From an uncultured Ruminiclostridium sp. (GTDB lineage: Bacteria; Bacillota; Clostridia; Oscillospirales; Ruminococcaceae), in the NCBI GenBank assembly GCA_947630175.1, contig CANRGJ010000003.1:124001-188000 (forward strand): a stretch of 64,000 nucleotides of DNA. The letters run 5' to 3'. Below, in pieces: positions 16,539 to 26,814 of this stretch. A program made the position numbers and the translations under genes. Under the pieces are notes generated by a model. The model did no database searches and was not told the DNA's origin. It saw nothing but the letters and a program-made list of their open reading frames with translations. Numbering within the stretch: the first letter of the stretch is position 1; each line of letters starts with the position of its first letter.

Positions 16539-18392
16539 TTAGCTCTTATCCTCCGTCAACAAAAGCAATACCGTTATATCAGCGGGATTTACCCCGCTTA
16601 TCCTGCTTGCCTGACCGATGTTCAGCGGCTTGTACCTGTTCAGCTTTTCCTGCGCCTCCAGCCGCAAGCCCTTTATCTCCCGATAGTCGATATCCGTGGG
16701 CAGGGGGCGCTGTTCCAGCTTTCTCATCTGCTCCACCTTGACGGTCTGCGCTTGAATGTACCCCTCATACTTCACCCGTATCTCCAGCTTGTCCGTCAGC
16801 TTTTGCGGAAGCTGGGGGGGGTTCTCGTCAAATTTTATCAGCGTTTTGTAGTCCGTCTGGGGGCGTTTCAGCAGCTCGGTGAACCTTACTCCCGTAGAAA
16901 CAGGCGTTGTTCCGCAGCTTTCAAGCGCAGCGTTAAGCTCGTCGGTGGGCTTCAGGGTGGTCTTGCTTATGCGCTGAAGCTCGTCGTTTATTTCCCTGTC
17001 CATTTGCAGGAAGTAGGTGTAGCGCTTTTCAGGGAGGAGCCCCACGTCGTGACCTATCCCCGCAAGGCGTTCGGGAGCGTTGTCCTGCCTGAGCAAAAGC
17101 CTGTACTCGCTCCTCCCCGTCATCATACGGTACGGCTCGATACAGCCCTTGGTCACAAGGTCGTCGATAAGCGTCCCGATATAACTGCTGTCGCGGGAGA
17201 GGACGAGCATTTCCTTATTCTGGCAGTATTTGGCGGCGTTTATACCTGCGATGAGCCCCTGCGCCGCCGCCTCCTCATAGCCGCTGGTGCCGTTGAACTG
17301 CCCTGCTCCGAAAAGCCCGTGTATCTTCTTAAATTCCAGTGTGGCGTAAAGCTCCAGCGGGTCAACGCAGTCGTACTCGATAGCGTAAGCGGGGCGCATT
17401 ATCTCCACCTGCTCCAGCCCTTTTATTGTGCGGAGGAACTGGAGCTGTACCTCTTCGGGCAGGCTTGAGGACATTCCCTGCAAATAAAACTCGTCGGTGT
17501 CAAGTCCCATAGGCTCCACAAAAAGCTGGTGTCGCTCCTTGTCCTTAAAGCGGACTATCTTGTCCTCGATACTGGGGCAGTAGCGTGGTCCCACCCCCTC
17601 GATCCGCCCTGCGTAAAGGGGCGAACGGTGCAGGTTTGACAGGATCACCTCATGCGTGGCGGCATTTGTGTAGGTAACGTAGCAAACCGCCTTGTTTTCC
17701 AGCTTTTCGTCGTTGTCGAAGGCAAAGGGCGTTATCGGTTCGTCGCCCCGCTGTACCTCCATAGCCGCAAAATCAATGCTTTTGCGGTGAACGCGGGCAG
17801 GCGTCCCCGTCTTGAAACGGCGGAGGGATACCCCCTTTTCCTCCAGACATTTTGTAAGCAGCAGGGCGGGCATAACGTTGTCAGGACCACTCTGATAGTT
17901 CAGTTCGCCGATATGGATACGCCCGCCAAGGTACGTTCCCGTAGCGATAATAACGGCGTTCACGGCGTAAGTAATGCCCGTGCGGGTCTTTACGGCGGCG
18001 ACCTTGTTGCTATCGGTGATAATTTCGGTTATCTCACCCTGCTTCACGTCAAGGTTTTCCTGCGCTTCCAGGGCGGACTTCATATAAGTATGGTACTTCA
18101 CACGGTCGCTTTGCACACGCAGGGCGTGAACGGCGGGGCCTTTCCCCTTATTCAGCATTCTTGACTGAATGAAGGTGGAATCTGCCGCTTTGCCCATTTC
18201 ACCGCCCAGGGCGTCGATCTCGCTGACCAGCTGACCCTTTGCGGAACCGCCTATACAGGGGTTGCAGGGCATATTTGCGATAGTGTCCAGGGAGAGGCAG
18301 AATAAAACGGTTTTAATGCCGAGACGGGCGGCGGCGAGGGCGGCTTCAACACCTGCGTGACCGCCGCCGATAACGGCGAGTTGGTAGTTCAT
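16539..18392 (-). CDS. mnmG: tRNA uridine 5-carboxymethylaminomethyl modification enzyme MnmG
   Basis: 617 residues from the ATG at 18392 (TTAGGAGCC upstream; the 13-residue longer frame has no site). FAD-binding VIGGGHAGVEAALAAARLG at the start, the MnmG signatures NPCIGGSAKGQLVSEIDALGG and GPRYCPSIEDKI, and the FAD C-motif GLFGAGQFNGTSGYEEAAAQG. With MnmE it installs cmnm5 groups at tRNA wobble U34. mnmE normally lies directly upstream but is absent from this window: a B repeat and gyrA region precede it instead. Confidence 0.95.
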   Translation of the reverse strand: MNYQLAVIGGGHAGVEAALAAARLGIKTVLFCLSLDTIANMPCNPCIGGSAKGQLVSEIDALGGEMGKAADSTFIQSRMLNKGKGPAVHALRVQSDRVKYHTYMKSALEAQENLDVKQGEITEIITDSNKVAAVKTRTGITYAVNAVIIATGTYLGGRIHIGELNYQSGPDNVMPALLLTKCLEEKGVSLRRFKTGTPARVHRKSIDFAAMEVQRGDEPITPFAFDNDEKLENKAVCYVTYTNAATHEVILSNLHRSPLYAGRIEGVGPRYCPSIEDKIVRFKDKERHQLFVEPMGLDTDEFYLQGMSSSLPEEVQLQFLRTIKGLEQVEIMRPAYAIEYDCVDPLELYATLEFKKIHGLFGAGQFNGTSGYEEAAAQGLIAGINAAKYCQNKEMLVLSRDSSYIGTLIDDLVTKGCIEPYRMMTGRSEYRLLLRQDNAPERLAGIGHDVGLLPEKRYTYFLQMDREINDELQRISKTTLKPTDELNAALESCGTTPVSTGVRFTELLKRPQTDYKTLIKFDENPPQLPQKLTDKLEIRVKYEGYIQAQTVKVEQMRKLEQRPLPTDIDYREIKGLRLEAQEKLNRYKPLNIGQASRISGVNPADITVLLLLTEDKS

Positions 18393-18441
18393 AAGTTGGC
18401 TCCTAAATAAAATAATTAAAATACCGCGCACAAGCGCAAAT

Positions 18442-18850
18442 AAAATTTTCTAAGGAGAGCCTGAGAGGATTTCTTTTTTCAAAAGAAATCCTTTCAGAGG
18501 GCGGGAGCAAATTGCCCAGCTCCAATACGGCGGTTTTCGCTTGCGAAAACGATTTTCCATAAGGGAAAATCGAGCCGTGTTGGACGTACTTCCGGCTTGC
18601 CAGAAGTACCAAACAGCGGGGCGCTGGCAGTGCACAGTGTAAAGTGCTAAGTGAAAAGTTATGGGTGAAGGGAAGGGTGCGGGGGCGGGAGGGTGGGGCG
18701 CTGGCGTAAAACTGGTCTGCACAACACAAAAGTGAAAAGCTGTGCTAATCGCTCTCCAAAAGCAACACTCTCCAAACCAAGGCCGTGAAAGTATAACAAC
18801 AAACACCATAATTAAATTAACTGTACACTATACACTTTACACTGTGCACT
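18442..18850 (-). repeat. B-family intergenic repeat, copy 4 (reverse), split by a D element
   Basis: CTAAGGAGAGCCTGAGAGG, the GGATTTC hairpin, then a D element (18,521-18,609), then the GTGCACAGTG array, GTCTGCACAACACAAAAGTG, ATAATTAAATTAACTG and a closing ACTGTGCACTG array. It is preceded by a GCGC/GCGC mini-hairpin next to the mnmG start. Confidence 0.85.
18521..18609 (+). repeat. D element, copy 1
   Basis: Outer stem TCCAATACGGC / GCCGTGTTGGA encloses two hairpins (GTTTTCGC/GCGAAAAC and ATTTTCC/GGGAAAAT). A third hairpin follows outside (GTACTTC / GAAGTAC). It is nested inside a B repeat. Confidence 0.8.
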
Positions 18851-18884
18851 GCCAAGTCCTCGCTCTGCTGCGCATTCGCTAAAA

Positions 18885-18945
18885 GCTCTGGGAGGATTTC
18901 TTTTTGAAAAAAGAAATTCCTCCCAGACCCTCCTTAGAAAATCTC
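18885..18945 (+). repeat. Isolated B-type hairpin module
   Basis: TCTGGGAGGATTTC...GAAATTCCTCCCAGA hairpin followed by CCTCCTTAGAAAATC. This is the right-hand end of a B repeat without the rest, directly next to a D element. Confidence 0.65.
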
Positions 18946-18947
18946 TG

Positions 18948-19032
18948 TCCAATATTGCGGTTTTGCGAAGCAAAATGAATTGCATTAAGGGCAATTCAAG
19001 CAATGTGGGATCGTGTTTGCGCAAGCAAACAC
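18948..19032 (+). repeat. D element, copy 2
   Basis: Outer stem TCCAATATTGC / GCAATGTGGGA, inner hairpins TTTTGC/GCAAAA and AATTGC/GGCAATT, third hairpin GTGTTTGC / GCAAACAC. Same architecture as copy 1 with different, still paired, stems. It ends 27 bp before the gyrA stop. Confidence 0.8.
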
Positions 19033-19058
19033 TGACCGCTTTGCGGCGCTTTTCTTTT

Positions 19059-21701
19059 TTATTCTTCGCTTTCGCTTTCCTCTTCAGGCTCTTCCTCCGC
19101 AACGACCTCGCCTTGCTCCTCCAGCTCAGCAGCCTTTATCTCCTCCTCGCTGGCCTGCTCCACCTGCTCGGTCTCAGCACTGTCGTCATGCTCGGTGCGG
19201 GTGAACGCCACTACCTTGCTGTCGCCTGAAAGCCGCATTACACGCACGCCCGTGGCGTACCTGCCCATAACCCTTATATCATTGGCACGAATGCGGATTA
19301 TCACACCGTCAGTGTTTATCAGTATAACGTCGTCGTCAGGACCAAGCGCCCTGATTCCGCAAACATAGCCCTTTTCCTCACTCACCTTGTAGTTGAGTAT
19401 GCCGTAACCGCCCCGCTTCTGTACACGGTAGCCCGTCACACCACAACGCCGTCCCATACCCTTGTCGGTGACGGTGAGCAGGGTCATATTCTCGTCATAA
19501 GCCTTGCAGGAACCCACGATATAGTCGTTGTCCCTCAGCTTTATCGCCCTGACGCCGTGAGCAGTCCTGCCCATCTTGCGTATGTCGGATTCAAGGAAGC
19601 AGATTATAGCGCCGTTTCTGGTGGCGACCATTATGTGAGCGTCGCCCTCGGTGAGGAATGCGGCGGCTATCTCGTCGCCCTCGTCAAGCCCTACGGCACG
19701 AAGTCCGCCCTTGCGCAGGTTCTTGTATTCGGAAAGCTGTGTGCGCTTTATCTTGCCCTGCTTGGTGACGCAGATGAAATACTTGTTCTCGCTGAAATCG
19801 GAAGTCTTCATCATTGCGGCAACACGCTCGGCCTCGGACAACTGGAGCAGGTTTACAATGTTAGTTCCCCTGCTTTGCTTTCCGCCCTCGGGAATTTCGT
19901 AACAGCGCAGCTTGTACATATTTCCCATATTTGTGACAAAGAGAATATCGTCGTGGCTGGAAGCAACGAACAGATCCTCCACAAAGTCCTCTTCACGCTG
20001 TTTCATACCCGTAACGCCCTTGCCGCCACGCTTTTGCAGGTTGTAGACCTCCATTGACTGACGCTTGATATAGCCGATGTTGGTGAAGGTGATTACGCTT
20101 TCCTCCACAGGGATAAGGTCCTCGATGTCCACTTCCCCGCTAACGTCCTCGATAGAGGTGCGGCGCTCGTCGCCGTATTTCTTCTTTATAACTTCAAGCT
20201 CGGAGGAGATGACCTCAAGAACACGCTTTTCGTCAGAGAGAATGAACATATAGTCCTTTATCCTGTTCATAAGCTCCGCAAGCTCGCCCTCTATCTTCTC
20301 ACGCTCCAAACCCGTCAGCTGTCCTAAACGCATTTTCACGATAGCGTCCGCCTGCGCCGTGGATAAGCCTACGGTATGCTCAAACTGTATGTCGGCGTAC
20401 TGCTCGCCCATAGCTCTGTGGAGCAGGTTGGAAAGGTCAGCCTCCTTGAAGCGCTCCATCAGGCGCTCCTTGCCCTCCTGCTCGGTCTTGCTGGAGCGAA
20501 GTATGGCTATTACCTCGTCAATGTTGTCGATAGCCAGCATAAAGCCTTGCAGTAAGTGCGCCCTATCCTTGGCTTTTTCAAGGTCAAAGGCCGTCCTGCG
20601 GCGGACTACGTCCTTCTGGAAGTCGATGTAATTGGTGATAAGCTCTTTCAGGTTAAGTATCTTCGGCTCGCCGTTCACAAGCGCCAGCATGATAACTCCC
20701 ACCGTGTCCTGGAGCTGGGTGTAGTTGTACAGCTTGTTCAGTACCACGTTGGCGTTGGCGTCGCGCTTCAACTCAATAACTATCTTCATACCGCTGCGGT
20801 CGCTCTCGTCACGCAGGGCGGAGATACCCTCGATACGCTTTTCGTTCATCAGTGCGCCAATATTTTCCATAAGGCGCTTTCTTATCACCATATAAGGCAG
20901 CTCGGTGATAACTATGCGGGTGTGAGTCTTTTCCTCCACGATCTCCGCCCTGCCGCGGAGAGTCAGCTTGCCGCGCCCTGTCAGATACGCGCTCCTTATC
21001 CCCGCCCTGCCCATAATTATTCCCCCTGTGGGGAAGTCAGGACCCTGTATCATCGACATTATGTCCTGAACGGGCACGTCGGGGTCGTCTATCACTAAAT
21101 TTATCGCGTCTATCACCTCACGGAGATTGTGAGGCGGAATATTTGTCGCCATTCCCACCGCAATTCCCACACTGCCGTTCACCAGAAGATTGGGGAAACG
21201 GCTGGGCAGGACCGTGGGTTCGGGTATCTTGTCGTCATAGTTCGTGCCGAAATCAACGGTATTCTTGTTGATATCCGCCACCATTTCCCCCGCAATTTTG
21301 CTCATTCTCGCCTCGGTGTAACGATAAGCGGCAGGGGGGTCGCCGTCCACGGAGCCGAAGTTTCCGTGACCGTCCACAAGCGGGTATCTCAGGCTGAAAT
21401 CCTGCGCCAGGCGCACCATAGCGTCATAAACGGAGGAGTCGCCGTGAGGGTGATACTTACCCAGCACCTCGCCTACGGTGTAGGCGCATTTGCGGTAAGG
21501 GTTCTCATAAGTATTATTGGATTCGTTCATTGTATAGATTATACGGCGGTGAACGGGTTTAAATCCGTCACGCACGTCGGGCAGGGCACGCTGTACGATA
21601 ACGGACATGGAATATTCCAGGAAGGATTTTCGCATTTCGTTGTCGATATCCACTTGAATGAGCTTTTCCGTGGAGAGATTTTCGTTGGTTTCGTCGGGCA
21701 T
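19059..21701 (-). CDS. gyrA: DNA gyrase subunit A
   Basis: 880 residues from the ATG at 21701 (AAAGGAG upstream; the 16-residue longer frame is in a repeat border). Catalytic Tyr in [10 protein letters not shown], quinolone region [20 protein letters not shown], and the GyrA box QKRGGKG (residue about 530) that marks gyrase rather than topoisomerase IV, followed by a C-terminal beta-pinwheel. It ends in an acidic tail ([12 protein letters not shown]), known in other GyrA to modulate wrapping. Gyrase introduces negative supercoils. gyrB lies 2.7 kb upstream on the same strand, separated by three small genes. Confidence 0.96.
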   Translation of the reverse strand: MPDETNENLSTEKLIQVDIDNEMRKSFLEYSMSVIVQRALPDVRDGFKPVHRRIIYTMNESNNTYENPYRKCAYTVGEVLGKYHPHGDSSVYDAMVRLAQDFSLRYPLVDGHGNFGSVDGDPPAAYRYTEARMSKIAGEMVADINKNTVDFGTNYDDKIPEPTVLPSRFPNLLVNGSVGIAVGMATNIPPHNLREVIDAINLVIDDPDVPVQDIMSMIQGPDFPTGGIIMGRAGIRSAYLTGRGKLTLRGRAEIVEEKTHTRIVITELPYMVIRKRLMENIGALMNEKRIEGISALRDESDRSGMKIVIELKRDANANVVLNKLYNYTQLQDTVGVIMLALVNGEPKILNLKELITNYIDFQKDVVRRRTAFDLEKAKDRAHLLQGFMLAIDNIDEVIAILRSSKTEQEGKERLMERFKEADLSNLLHRAMGEQYADIQFEHTVGLSTAQADAIVKMRLGQLTGLEREKIEGELAELMNRIKDYMFILSDEKRVLEVISSELEVIKKKYGDERRTSIEDVSGEVDIEDLIPVEESVITFTNIGYIKRQSMEVYNLQKRGGKGVTGMKQREEDFVEDLFVASSHDDILFVTNMGNMYKLRCYEIPEGGKQSRGTNIVNLLQLSEAERVAAMMKTSDFSENKYFICVTKQGKIKRTQLSEYKNLRKGGLRAVGLDEGDEIAAAFLTEGDAHIMVATRNGAIICFLESDIRKMGRTAHGVRAIKLRDNDYIVGSCKAYDENMTLLTVTDKGMGRRCGVTGYRVQKRGGYGILNYKVSEEKGYVCGIRALGPDDDVILINTDGVIIRIRANDIRVMGRYATGVRVMRLSGDSKVVAFTRTEHDDSAETEQVEQASEEEIKAAELEEQGEVVAEEEPEEESESEE

Positions 21702-21751
21702 AAAAATACTCCTTTGTAAGTAATATAATAAAATCGCGCGCAAGCGCAAAT

Positions 21752-22077
21752 AAAATTTTCTAAGGAGAGCCTGAGAGGATTTCTTTTCTCAAAAGAAATC
21801 CTTTCAGAGGGCGGGAGCGTTTTGCCCGCAAGGGCAACAGCGGGGGGCTTGGCAGTGCACAGTGTAAAGTGCAAAGTGAAAAGTTATCTGTGAAGGGAAG
21901 GGACTGGGGGAGGGAGGGTGAGGCGCTGGCGTGAAGCTGGTCTGCACAACACAAAAGTAAAAAGCTGTGATAACCGTTCTCCAAAAGCACCACTTTCCCA
22001 ACCAAGACCGTGCAAGTATCACGGTAAACCCCATAATTCAATTAACTGTCAACTGTACACTGTACACTGTCAACTGT
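21752..22077 (-). repeat. B-family intergenic repeat, copy 5 (reverse)
   Basis: Fills the gap between the gyrA start and the YcxB-like gene. A GCGC/GCGC mini-hairpin borders the gyrA leader. The right-hand array (ACTGTACACTGTCAACTGT) touches the stop codon of the next gene with no spacer. Confidence 0.85.
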
Positions 22078-22674
22078 CTATATGTTTTTATCCTCAAAAT
22101 ACTCCTTTAACGCGCCTGCCTGCTCATCAGTCAAACACCTCTTGGGAAATATATAAATAAGCGACCGATTGAGAAACAGCAGGAACATCTCCTCCGTTTC
22201 CATAGAGTCCAGCGTGTTTGAGGCAAGCTCTATCTTCGTCTTATCATGCTTTATCTCCTGCTCGGGCGGTATCTCCACGTCTTCGCCCACAGGGATTATC
22301 CCCTTGCTTGTTATCGCAACCGTTTCCGTCTGCTCGTCAGGCAGTATCTCGGTGTCCACCGTGATATGGCTTTGCGCAAACTCAGCGGTGTAGGTCTCTC
22401 CGCCAAGGCTGTCCAGCGTCTTCATCAGCTTTTTTCGTGCATAGTAGGGTCTTGCCCATACGGAAATCGCCATTCCCAGTCCCAGCACGAACAGGATATA
22501 CCCCGCCATACTGCCGCTGTTTTTCAGTATCAGGTCAAAGCCCAGAACTGCAGCTATGACATAGACCACTGTGAAAATGATATTCCTTTTCAGCGTGTAT
22601 TTGCGGAGAAACAGCTTGTAGGCGGTTTCTATTTCTTCGTTGGTGTTGTCGTATTTTATGGTGATCGTTTCCAT
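22078..22674 (-). CDS. YcxB-like membrane protein
   Basis: 198 residues. Two adjacent transmembrane helices at about 30-50 and 55-75, followed by a cytoplasmic domain. The C-terminal segment EEMFLLFLNRSLIYIFPKRC then LTDEQAGALKEYFEDKN fits the YcxB-like domain, whose function is unknown. The leader NEEIETAYKLFLRKYTLKR resembles the start of other members. It is the first of the small genes between gyrA and gyrB. The stop TAG is followed directly by a heptad array. Confidence 0.6.
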   Translation of the reverse strand: METITIKYDNTNEEIETAYKLFLRKYTLKRNIIFTVVYVIAAVLGFDLILKNSGSMAGYILFVLGLGMAISVWARPYYARKKLMKTLDSLGGETYTAEFAQSHITVDTEILPDEQTETVAITSKGIIPVGEDVEIPPEQEIKHDKTKIELASNTLDSMETEEMFLLFLNRSLIYIFPKRCLTDEQAGALKEYFEDKNI

Positions 22675-22684
22675 TGTTACTCCG

Positions 22685-22966
22685 ACTGTCAGTGTACAGT
22701 GCGCAGTGCAAAGTACACAGTAAAATTTGATTTTTATGTTTTCGCCTGATAATGCGGGTGTGCGTTGGCTTTCACTTTTGTGTACTGCATACCAGCTTCA
22801 CTTCTGCGCCCCACCCGCTGTTTGCGGCAAAGCCGTAAACACGCCTTCCCGCCCACAGCGTTGCTCCTTCAACCTTCTCTTTCCCGCCTGCCATTCAAAT
22901 CCATTTTTCGGCAAAGCCGAAAAACTCCACAACTGTCAACTGTGCACTTTACACTGTCAACTGCCA
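22685..22966 (-). repeat. Truncated C-family repeat (reverse)
   Basis: Heptads on the left (CAGTGTACAGTGCGCAGTG), then the C blocks TTGGCTTTCACTTTTGTG, CCCGCTGTTTGCGGCAAAGC, TCCATTTTTCGGCAAAGCCG and an ACTGTCAACTGTGCACTTT array. It lacks the CAATTGCG to GGTACC half of full C repeats. Confidence 0.75.
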
Positions 22967-23362
22967 TCATCTCGATCCAGCAATGATCATTCCCACCGCA
23001 AAGATCAAGCACGCGGCACAGGCGGCTATCGCCACAACCACGTCCATAACCTTCCCTTTTTTCCAGAAATCGGGAATGTTAAGCCCGCATACCACCGCAA
23101 GCGAGATAAGCATAAACGGCAACAGCACGCCCAGTTCGCCAAATCCGAACACCATTGCAACTATGGCAAACGCCCACAGCGCAACGCATACCCCACCCGC
23201 TATCCTTTTCGCAAAGGCAAAGGGCGCCTCTTCCTCGGCGTTTTTTATAGCGTTCGCCGTCATCTCGAGCCGCTTTTTCTTCTCCTCTTCGCTCTCGTCG
23301 TGGATAGGCTCCATTTCGGATAAAAGCTGTATTATCTTCTCGTTGTTTTTGTGGGAATTCAT
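22967..23362 (-). CDS. Small membrane protein of unknown function
   Basis: 131 residues from the ATG at 23362, chosen for AGGAGG 6 bp upstream. The N-terminal half is highly charged (ESEEEKKKRLEMTANAIKNA, likely helical) and the rest has about three hydrophobic segments: residues 51-69, 73-92 and 106-128. I do not recognise a family. It sits between the YcxB-like gene and a 60-residue gene and has a repeat on each side. The stop TGA is 2-3 bp from a heptad array. Confidence 0.6.
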   Translation of the reverse strand: MNSHKNNEKIIQLLSEMEPIHDESEEEKKKRLEMTANAIKNAEEEAPFAFAKRIAGGVCVALWAFAIVAMVFGFGELGVLLPFMLISLAVVCGLNIPDFWKKGKVMDVVVAIAACAACLIFAVGMIIAGSR

Positions 23363-23417
23363 ATAGTTCCTCCTGAAAAATAACAGACCGCGTACTCTTT
23401 TGAAAGAAAGCTCCAAG

Positions 23418-23506
23418 TATTTCCGCCAAAGGCGGAAATACGATCCAAAATTGCTTGATTTTCCCTAAAGGAAAATCATATTGCTTCGCAATACCGCAAT
23501 ATTGGA
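23418..23506 (-). repeat. D element, copy 3 (reverse), plus a partial copy
   Basis: Hairpin TATTTCCGCC / GGCGGAAATA, then TCCAAAATTGC ... GCAATATTGGA enclosing ATTTTCC/GGAAAAT and ATTGC/GCAAT. It stands alone, not inside B or C. A partial copy follows at 23,532-23,566 (TTTCCGCC/GGCGGAAA then GCGATCCAATAT). Confidence 0.8.
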
Positions 23507-23579
23507 CACGTTGTGCAAGACATATTGTTGTTTTCCGCCAAAGGCGGAAATGCGATCCAATATGTAATACGGTATCTAC

Positions 23580-23762
23580 TTACTTATTTCCGCCAAAAAG
23601 GTTCTTTGCGGCGTCAAGGATATTGCCGCCCTTATCGCCTATCTTGTCCTTTACCTGCTCCAGTGTTTCCTTGTCTGCGAACTTCTTGAGGAAGTCCATT
23701 ATCTGCTGTTCGTCCAGCTTGTCAATTACGCTTTTTGCGATAGCTTTGATATCGAAATCCAT
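23580..23762 (-). CDS. Small helical protein of unknown function
   Basis: 60 residues, start ATG at 23762 with AGAGGAC upstream. The sequence is entirely amphipathic helix by appearance (MDFDIKAIAKSVIDKLDEQQ, FLKKFADKETLEQVKDKIG) and ends in FGGNK. No signal peptide or membrane segment. I do not recognise it, but codon-like composition and the start signal support a real gene. A C repeat follows about 60 bp after the stop on one side and a partial D element precedes. Confidence 0.5.
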   Translation of the reverse strand: MDFDIKAIAKSVIDKLDEQQIMDFLKKFADKETLEQVKDKIGDKGGNILDAAKNLFGGNK

Positions 23763-23819
23763 TTTTGTGTCCTCTTTTCGTTATTATTTTGTGATATTTC
23801 AGAGCTTTCTTTCAAAAAA

Positions 23820-24460
23820 GCACAGTTGGTAGTTGACAGTGTACAGTTGACAGTTGACAGTTGTGGTGTCCGCTTCGCGGACGGATTGGAAGGGCAGGTG
23901 GGAGAGAGAAGGTTGAAGGAGCAAGGCTGCGGGCAGGGAAGCGTTTTTGCGGCTTTGCCGCAAACAGCGGGTGGGACGCACAAGTGAAGCTGGTATCCGC
24001 AACACAAAACTGAAAGCCAACCCACGTCCCTGCCCATTAAACAACATTGGTAAACGACCTTCCCTAACCGCACAACGCCGTGCCGCACATTACACGCCTG
24101 TGGTAGCGACCCGCAGGGGCGCGGGACCAAACCTCGCAATTGCGAACACTATAATCAGCAGATTAAGAAGAAGTCGAGCAGGCAAATTTGACACGGTAAA
24201 CTAAAAATAAAGTTTTTCCGGAATTCTTAAAACCGCCTTTTCCGAAAAAGGCGGTTTTAAGCGGGGCGGCCGCGCCGCGACCGCACGGTACCGTGCAAAA
24301 CCGTTACCAACATCTCCCGATTAGGCAGACATAAAAATCAAAAAGGTACAACCTTTTCCAAAAACAAAACATTGCCTTATCAAGCGCCGCAAGATAAAAA
24401 TTAAGTCTAACTTATACACTGTACACTGTCAACTGTACACTGCCAAGCCCGTCCTGCTAA
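23820..24460 (+). repeat. C-family intergenic repeat, copy 3
   Basis: Heptad array GACAGTGTACAGTTGACAG, GTCCGC/GCGGAC hairpin, GAAGGTTGAAGGAGC, the TTTGCGGC hairpin, CAATTGCGAAC, AAAACCGCC/GGCGGTTTT, GCACGGTACCGTGC, ATTGCCTTATCA and a right-hand ACTGTACACTGTCAACTGT array, ending six bases before the gyrB stop. Confidence 0.85.
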
Positions 24461-24465
24461 GGACC

Positions 24466-26457
24466 TCAGATATCCAAATTCTGCACATACTGCGCATTCG
24501 TCTCAATAAACTCTCTCCTCGGCTCCACCTTGTCCCCCATAAGAATGGAGAAGGTAAGGTCGGCTTTTGCCGCGTCCTCCAATGTCACCTGAAGCATAGT
24601 GCGGGAAGCAGGATCCATAGTGGTCTCCCACAGCTGATCGGGGTCCATCTCACCAAGACCTTTGTACCGCTGTACCTCCACCTTGGCGTTGGTGTCGCCC
24701 TGAAGCTCCTTGATATACATATCCCGTTCCTCGTCAGAGAAAGCATATCTTATCTTTTTCCCCCTGCTCACCTTGAACAAAGGCGGCTGAGCAAGGTAAA
24801 CGTGCCCCTCCTCGATAAGCGGGCGCATAAAGCGGAAGAAGAAGGTGAGCAGCAGCGTTCTGATATGCGCGCCGTCAACGTCGGCATCTGCCATTATAAC
24901 AACTCTGCCGTAGCGCAGCTTGGTTATGTCAAACTCGTCGCCCAGTCCCGTACCCAGCGCCTTTACCACAGGGGTCAGCTTGTCGTTGTTGTATACCTTG
25001 TCAACGCGGGCTTTTTCCACGTTCAGCATTTTTCCCCAGAGAGGGAGGATAGCCTGATACTTGCTGTCCCTGCCCTGCTTTGCGGAGCCGCCTGCGGAAT
25101 CTCCCTCTACGATATATATCTCGGTCTTGGTGACGTCCTTTTCGTAGCAGTCGGACAGCTTGCCCGGCAGTCCCGCGCCGTCGGAGGCGGACTTTCTCTT
25201 TGCCTCCATAGCCTTCTTGGCGGCGTCACGGGCGGCCTGACCGTTTATCGACTTTATGACTATCGCTTGTGCGGTATCGGGGTGTTCCTCAAAGTAATAG
25301 GTCAGCTTTTCGCTTACCACCTTGTAAACGGCGGGTCCTACCTCGGGATTTCCCAGCTTGCCCTTGGTCTGTCCCTCAAATTCACATTCGGGGAGCTTGA
25401 CGGAAATGACTGCGTTTATAGCCTCTCTTATAGCCTCGCCGCTGAGAGCGACAAATTCCTCTTTCTTGTCATCGTCCTTTTTCTTGGCAGTTTTCTTGCG
25501 GGAATTAGCCGCCTCTTTTTCCTTATACGCCTTTACAAAGTCGTTTACAACCTTATTAAGTCCCCGCTTGAAGGCAAGCTCGTGAGTACCGCCGTCAACG
25601 GTGTGGATATTGTTTGCGAACGAACGGAACGCCTCGCTGTTGAAGTCGGTGTTATATTGGAACGCCACCTCAACCATTATGTCGTCAACGGTGTCTTTCA
25701 GGTAGATTATATCAGGGTGCAGGCGCTCTGCTCCCCTTTTCTCCTGGAGCCAGTCAACGTACTCCACGATACCGCCGTCATATTTCAGCGTTTCTCCCTT
25801 TATGTCGTCAGGGTCACGCAGGTCGGTAAGGTCTATCTGTATACCCCCGTTAAGGAAAGCCTGTTCCCTCATACGGTCAAGGAGAATATTATAGTCATAA
25901 TTCAGGTCGTGGAATATCTGTCCGTCCGCCTTAAATTTTACGGTAGTGCCTGTTTTGTCGGTCTTGCCGATAACTTTCAAAGGTTCGGAGTAGTTTCCTC
26001 TGTCGAAATGCTGGAAATGCACGTCCTTTCCGTCGTAAACGGTAAGTTCCAGCCACTCGGACAAGGCGTTTACAACGCTGGCGCCCACGCCGTGAAGTCC
26101 ACCTGATACCTTATATCCGCCGCCGCCGAACTTTCCCCCTGCGTGAAGGATAGTATAGACCACCGTGGCGGCGCTTATTCCCTCCTTGGGGTGAATGCCC
26201 GTGGGGATACCTCTGCCGTTGTCGCTGACCTGTATGATATTGTCGGGGAGTATCTTAACGTCTATCTTCGTGCAGTAGCCTGCCAGCGCCTCGTCAATGG
26301 CGTTGTCCACTATCTCGTAAACCAGGTGGTGCAGACCGCTGGGTCCTGTGGAGCCGATGTACATACCGGGGCGCTTGCGCACCGCCTCCAGTCCTTCCAA
26401 TACCTGTATATCCTCGGCGCCGTAGCCGTGTTCTACCTTCGTTATCTCGTCTGCCAT
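24466..26457 (-). CDS. gyrB: DNA gyrase subunit B
   Basis: 663 residues. GHKL ATPase motifs: EIVDNAIDEALAG, DNGRGIP, and GGLHGVGASVVNALS. TOPRIM Glu and metal site in EGDSAGGSAKQGRDSKYQAI and DADVDGAHIRTLLLTF. C-terminal GyrA-interaction region RYKGLGEMDPDQLWETTMDP. The ATG at 26457 has AAAGGATC upstream and a strong promoter about 85 bp away. A stretch of Lys/Asp/Glu (KKTAKKKDDDKKEEF, residue about 320) is a low-complexity insert in the transducer domain. GyrA is encoded downstream. Confidence 0.96.
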   Translation of the reverse strand: MADEITKVEHGYGAEDIQVLEGLEAVRKRPGMYIGSTGPSGLHHLVYEIVDNAIDEALAGYCTKIDVKILPDNIIQVSDNGRGIPTGIHPKEGISAATVVYTILHAGGKFGGGGYKVSGGLHGVGASVVNALSEWLELTVYDGKDVHFQHFDRGNYSEPLKVIGKTDKTGTTVKFKADGQIFHDLNYDYNILLDRMREQAFLNGGIQIDLTDLRDPDDIKGETLKYDGGIVEYVDWLQEKRGAERLHPDIIYLKDTVDDIMVEVAFQYNTDFNSEAFRSFANNIHTVDGGTHELAFKRGLNKVVNDFVKAYKEKEAANSRKKTAKKKDDDKKEEFVALSGEAIREAINAVISVKLPECEFEGQTKGKLGNPEVGPAVYKVVSEKLTYYFEEHPDTAQAIVIKSINGQAARDAAKKAMEAKRKSASDGAGLPGKLSDCYEKDVTKTEIYIVEGDSAGGSAKQGRDSKYQAILPLWGKMLNVEKARVDKVYNNDKLTPVVKALGTGLGDEFDITKLRYGRVVIMADADVDGAHIRTLLLTFFFRFMRPLIEEGHVYLAQPPLFKVSRGKKIRYAFSDEERDMYIKELQGDTNAKVEVQRYKGLGEMDPDQLWETTMDPASRTMLQVTLEDAAKADLTFSILMGDKVEPRREFIETNAQYVQNLDI

Positions 26458-26538
26458 TTCTGATCCTTTCCTTTTTCTTTTTTATTTGAAAAACATCTTG
26501 TTTCATTCAAGCGAATATATATTAAATATAGTATATTG

Positions 26539-26567
26539 ATTATAGCATATTTTGAGAAATTTTTCAA
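26539..26567 (-). promoter_or_regulatory. gyrB promoter
   Basis: TTGAAA, 17 bp, TATAAT with TGC immediately before the -10 (extended -10). About 85 bp upstream of the gyrB start. The remaining 170 bp to the next terminator show no further feature. Confidence 0.75.
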
Positions 26568-26735
26568 GTATTTTGAGGGGTTTATCCTTGTTGGAAAGGG
26601 CTTTTTTTCATTTTTGCAGGGGAGATCTTATTACCTGTGGCGGGAGGGCGCTGACATTGTTTGTGTGGGCGAAAGGTTCAGTTCACAAACGGAATAAAGA
26701 TGCGTTGACTAATGGTGTAAAATTGTGCAAAAAGA

Positions 26736-26792
26736 AAAACCGTTATTCATTCTCACTCCCTTTATTCGGGAACGAGAAAGAACAACGGTTTT
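26736..26792 (-). terminator. Terminator after the lipoprotein gene
   Basis: AAAACCGTTGTTC on the minus strand pairs, with mismatches, with GAATAACGGTTTT, with an inner stem of CTCGTTCCCG / GGGAGTGAG. A T-rich tract follows (TTTTTCTTTTTG). Confidence 0.65.
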
Positions 26793-26814
26793 GTCGTAAG
26801 TTTATTTATCGTGT

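Noticed and set aside
14370-18400. Noc boxes (ATTTCCCGGGAAAT)
   Set aside because: None was seen by eye around noc; similar strings such as GATTTTCC...GGAAAATC are D-element hairpins.
26458-26735. Short plus-strand frame (MRNFSSILRGL...) at 26552
   Set aside because: It starts on the gyrB promoter, has no ribosome binding site and no recognisable content.
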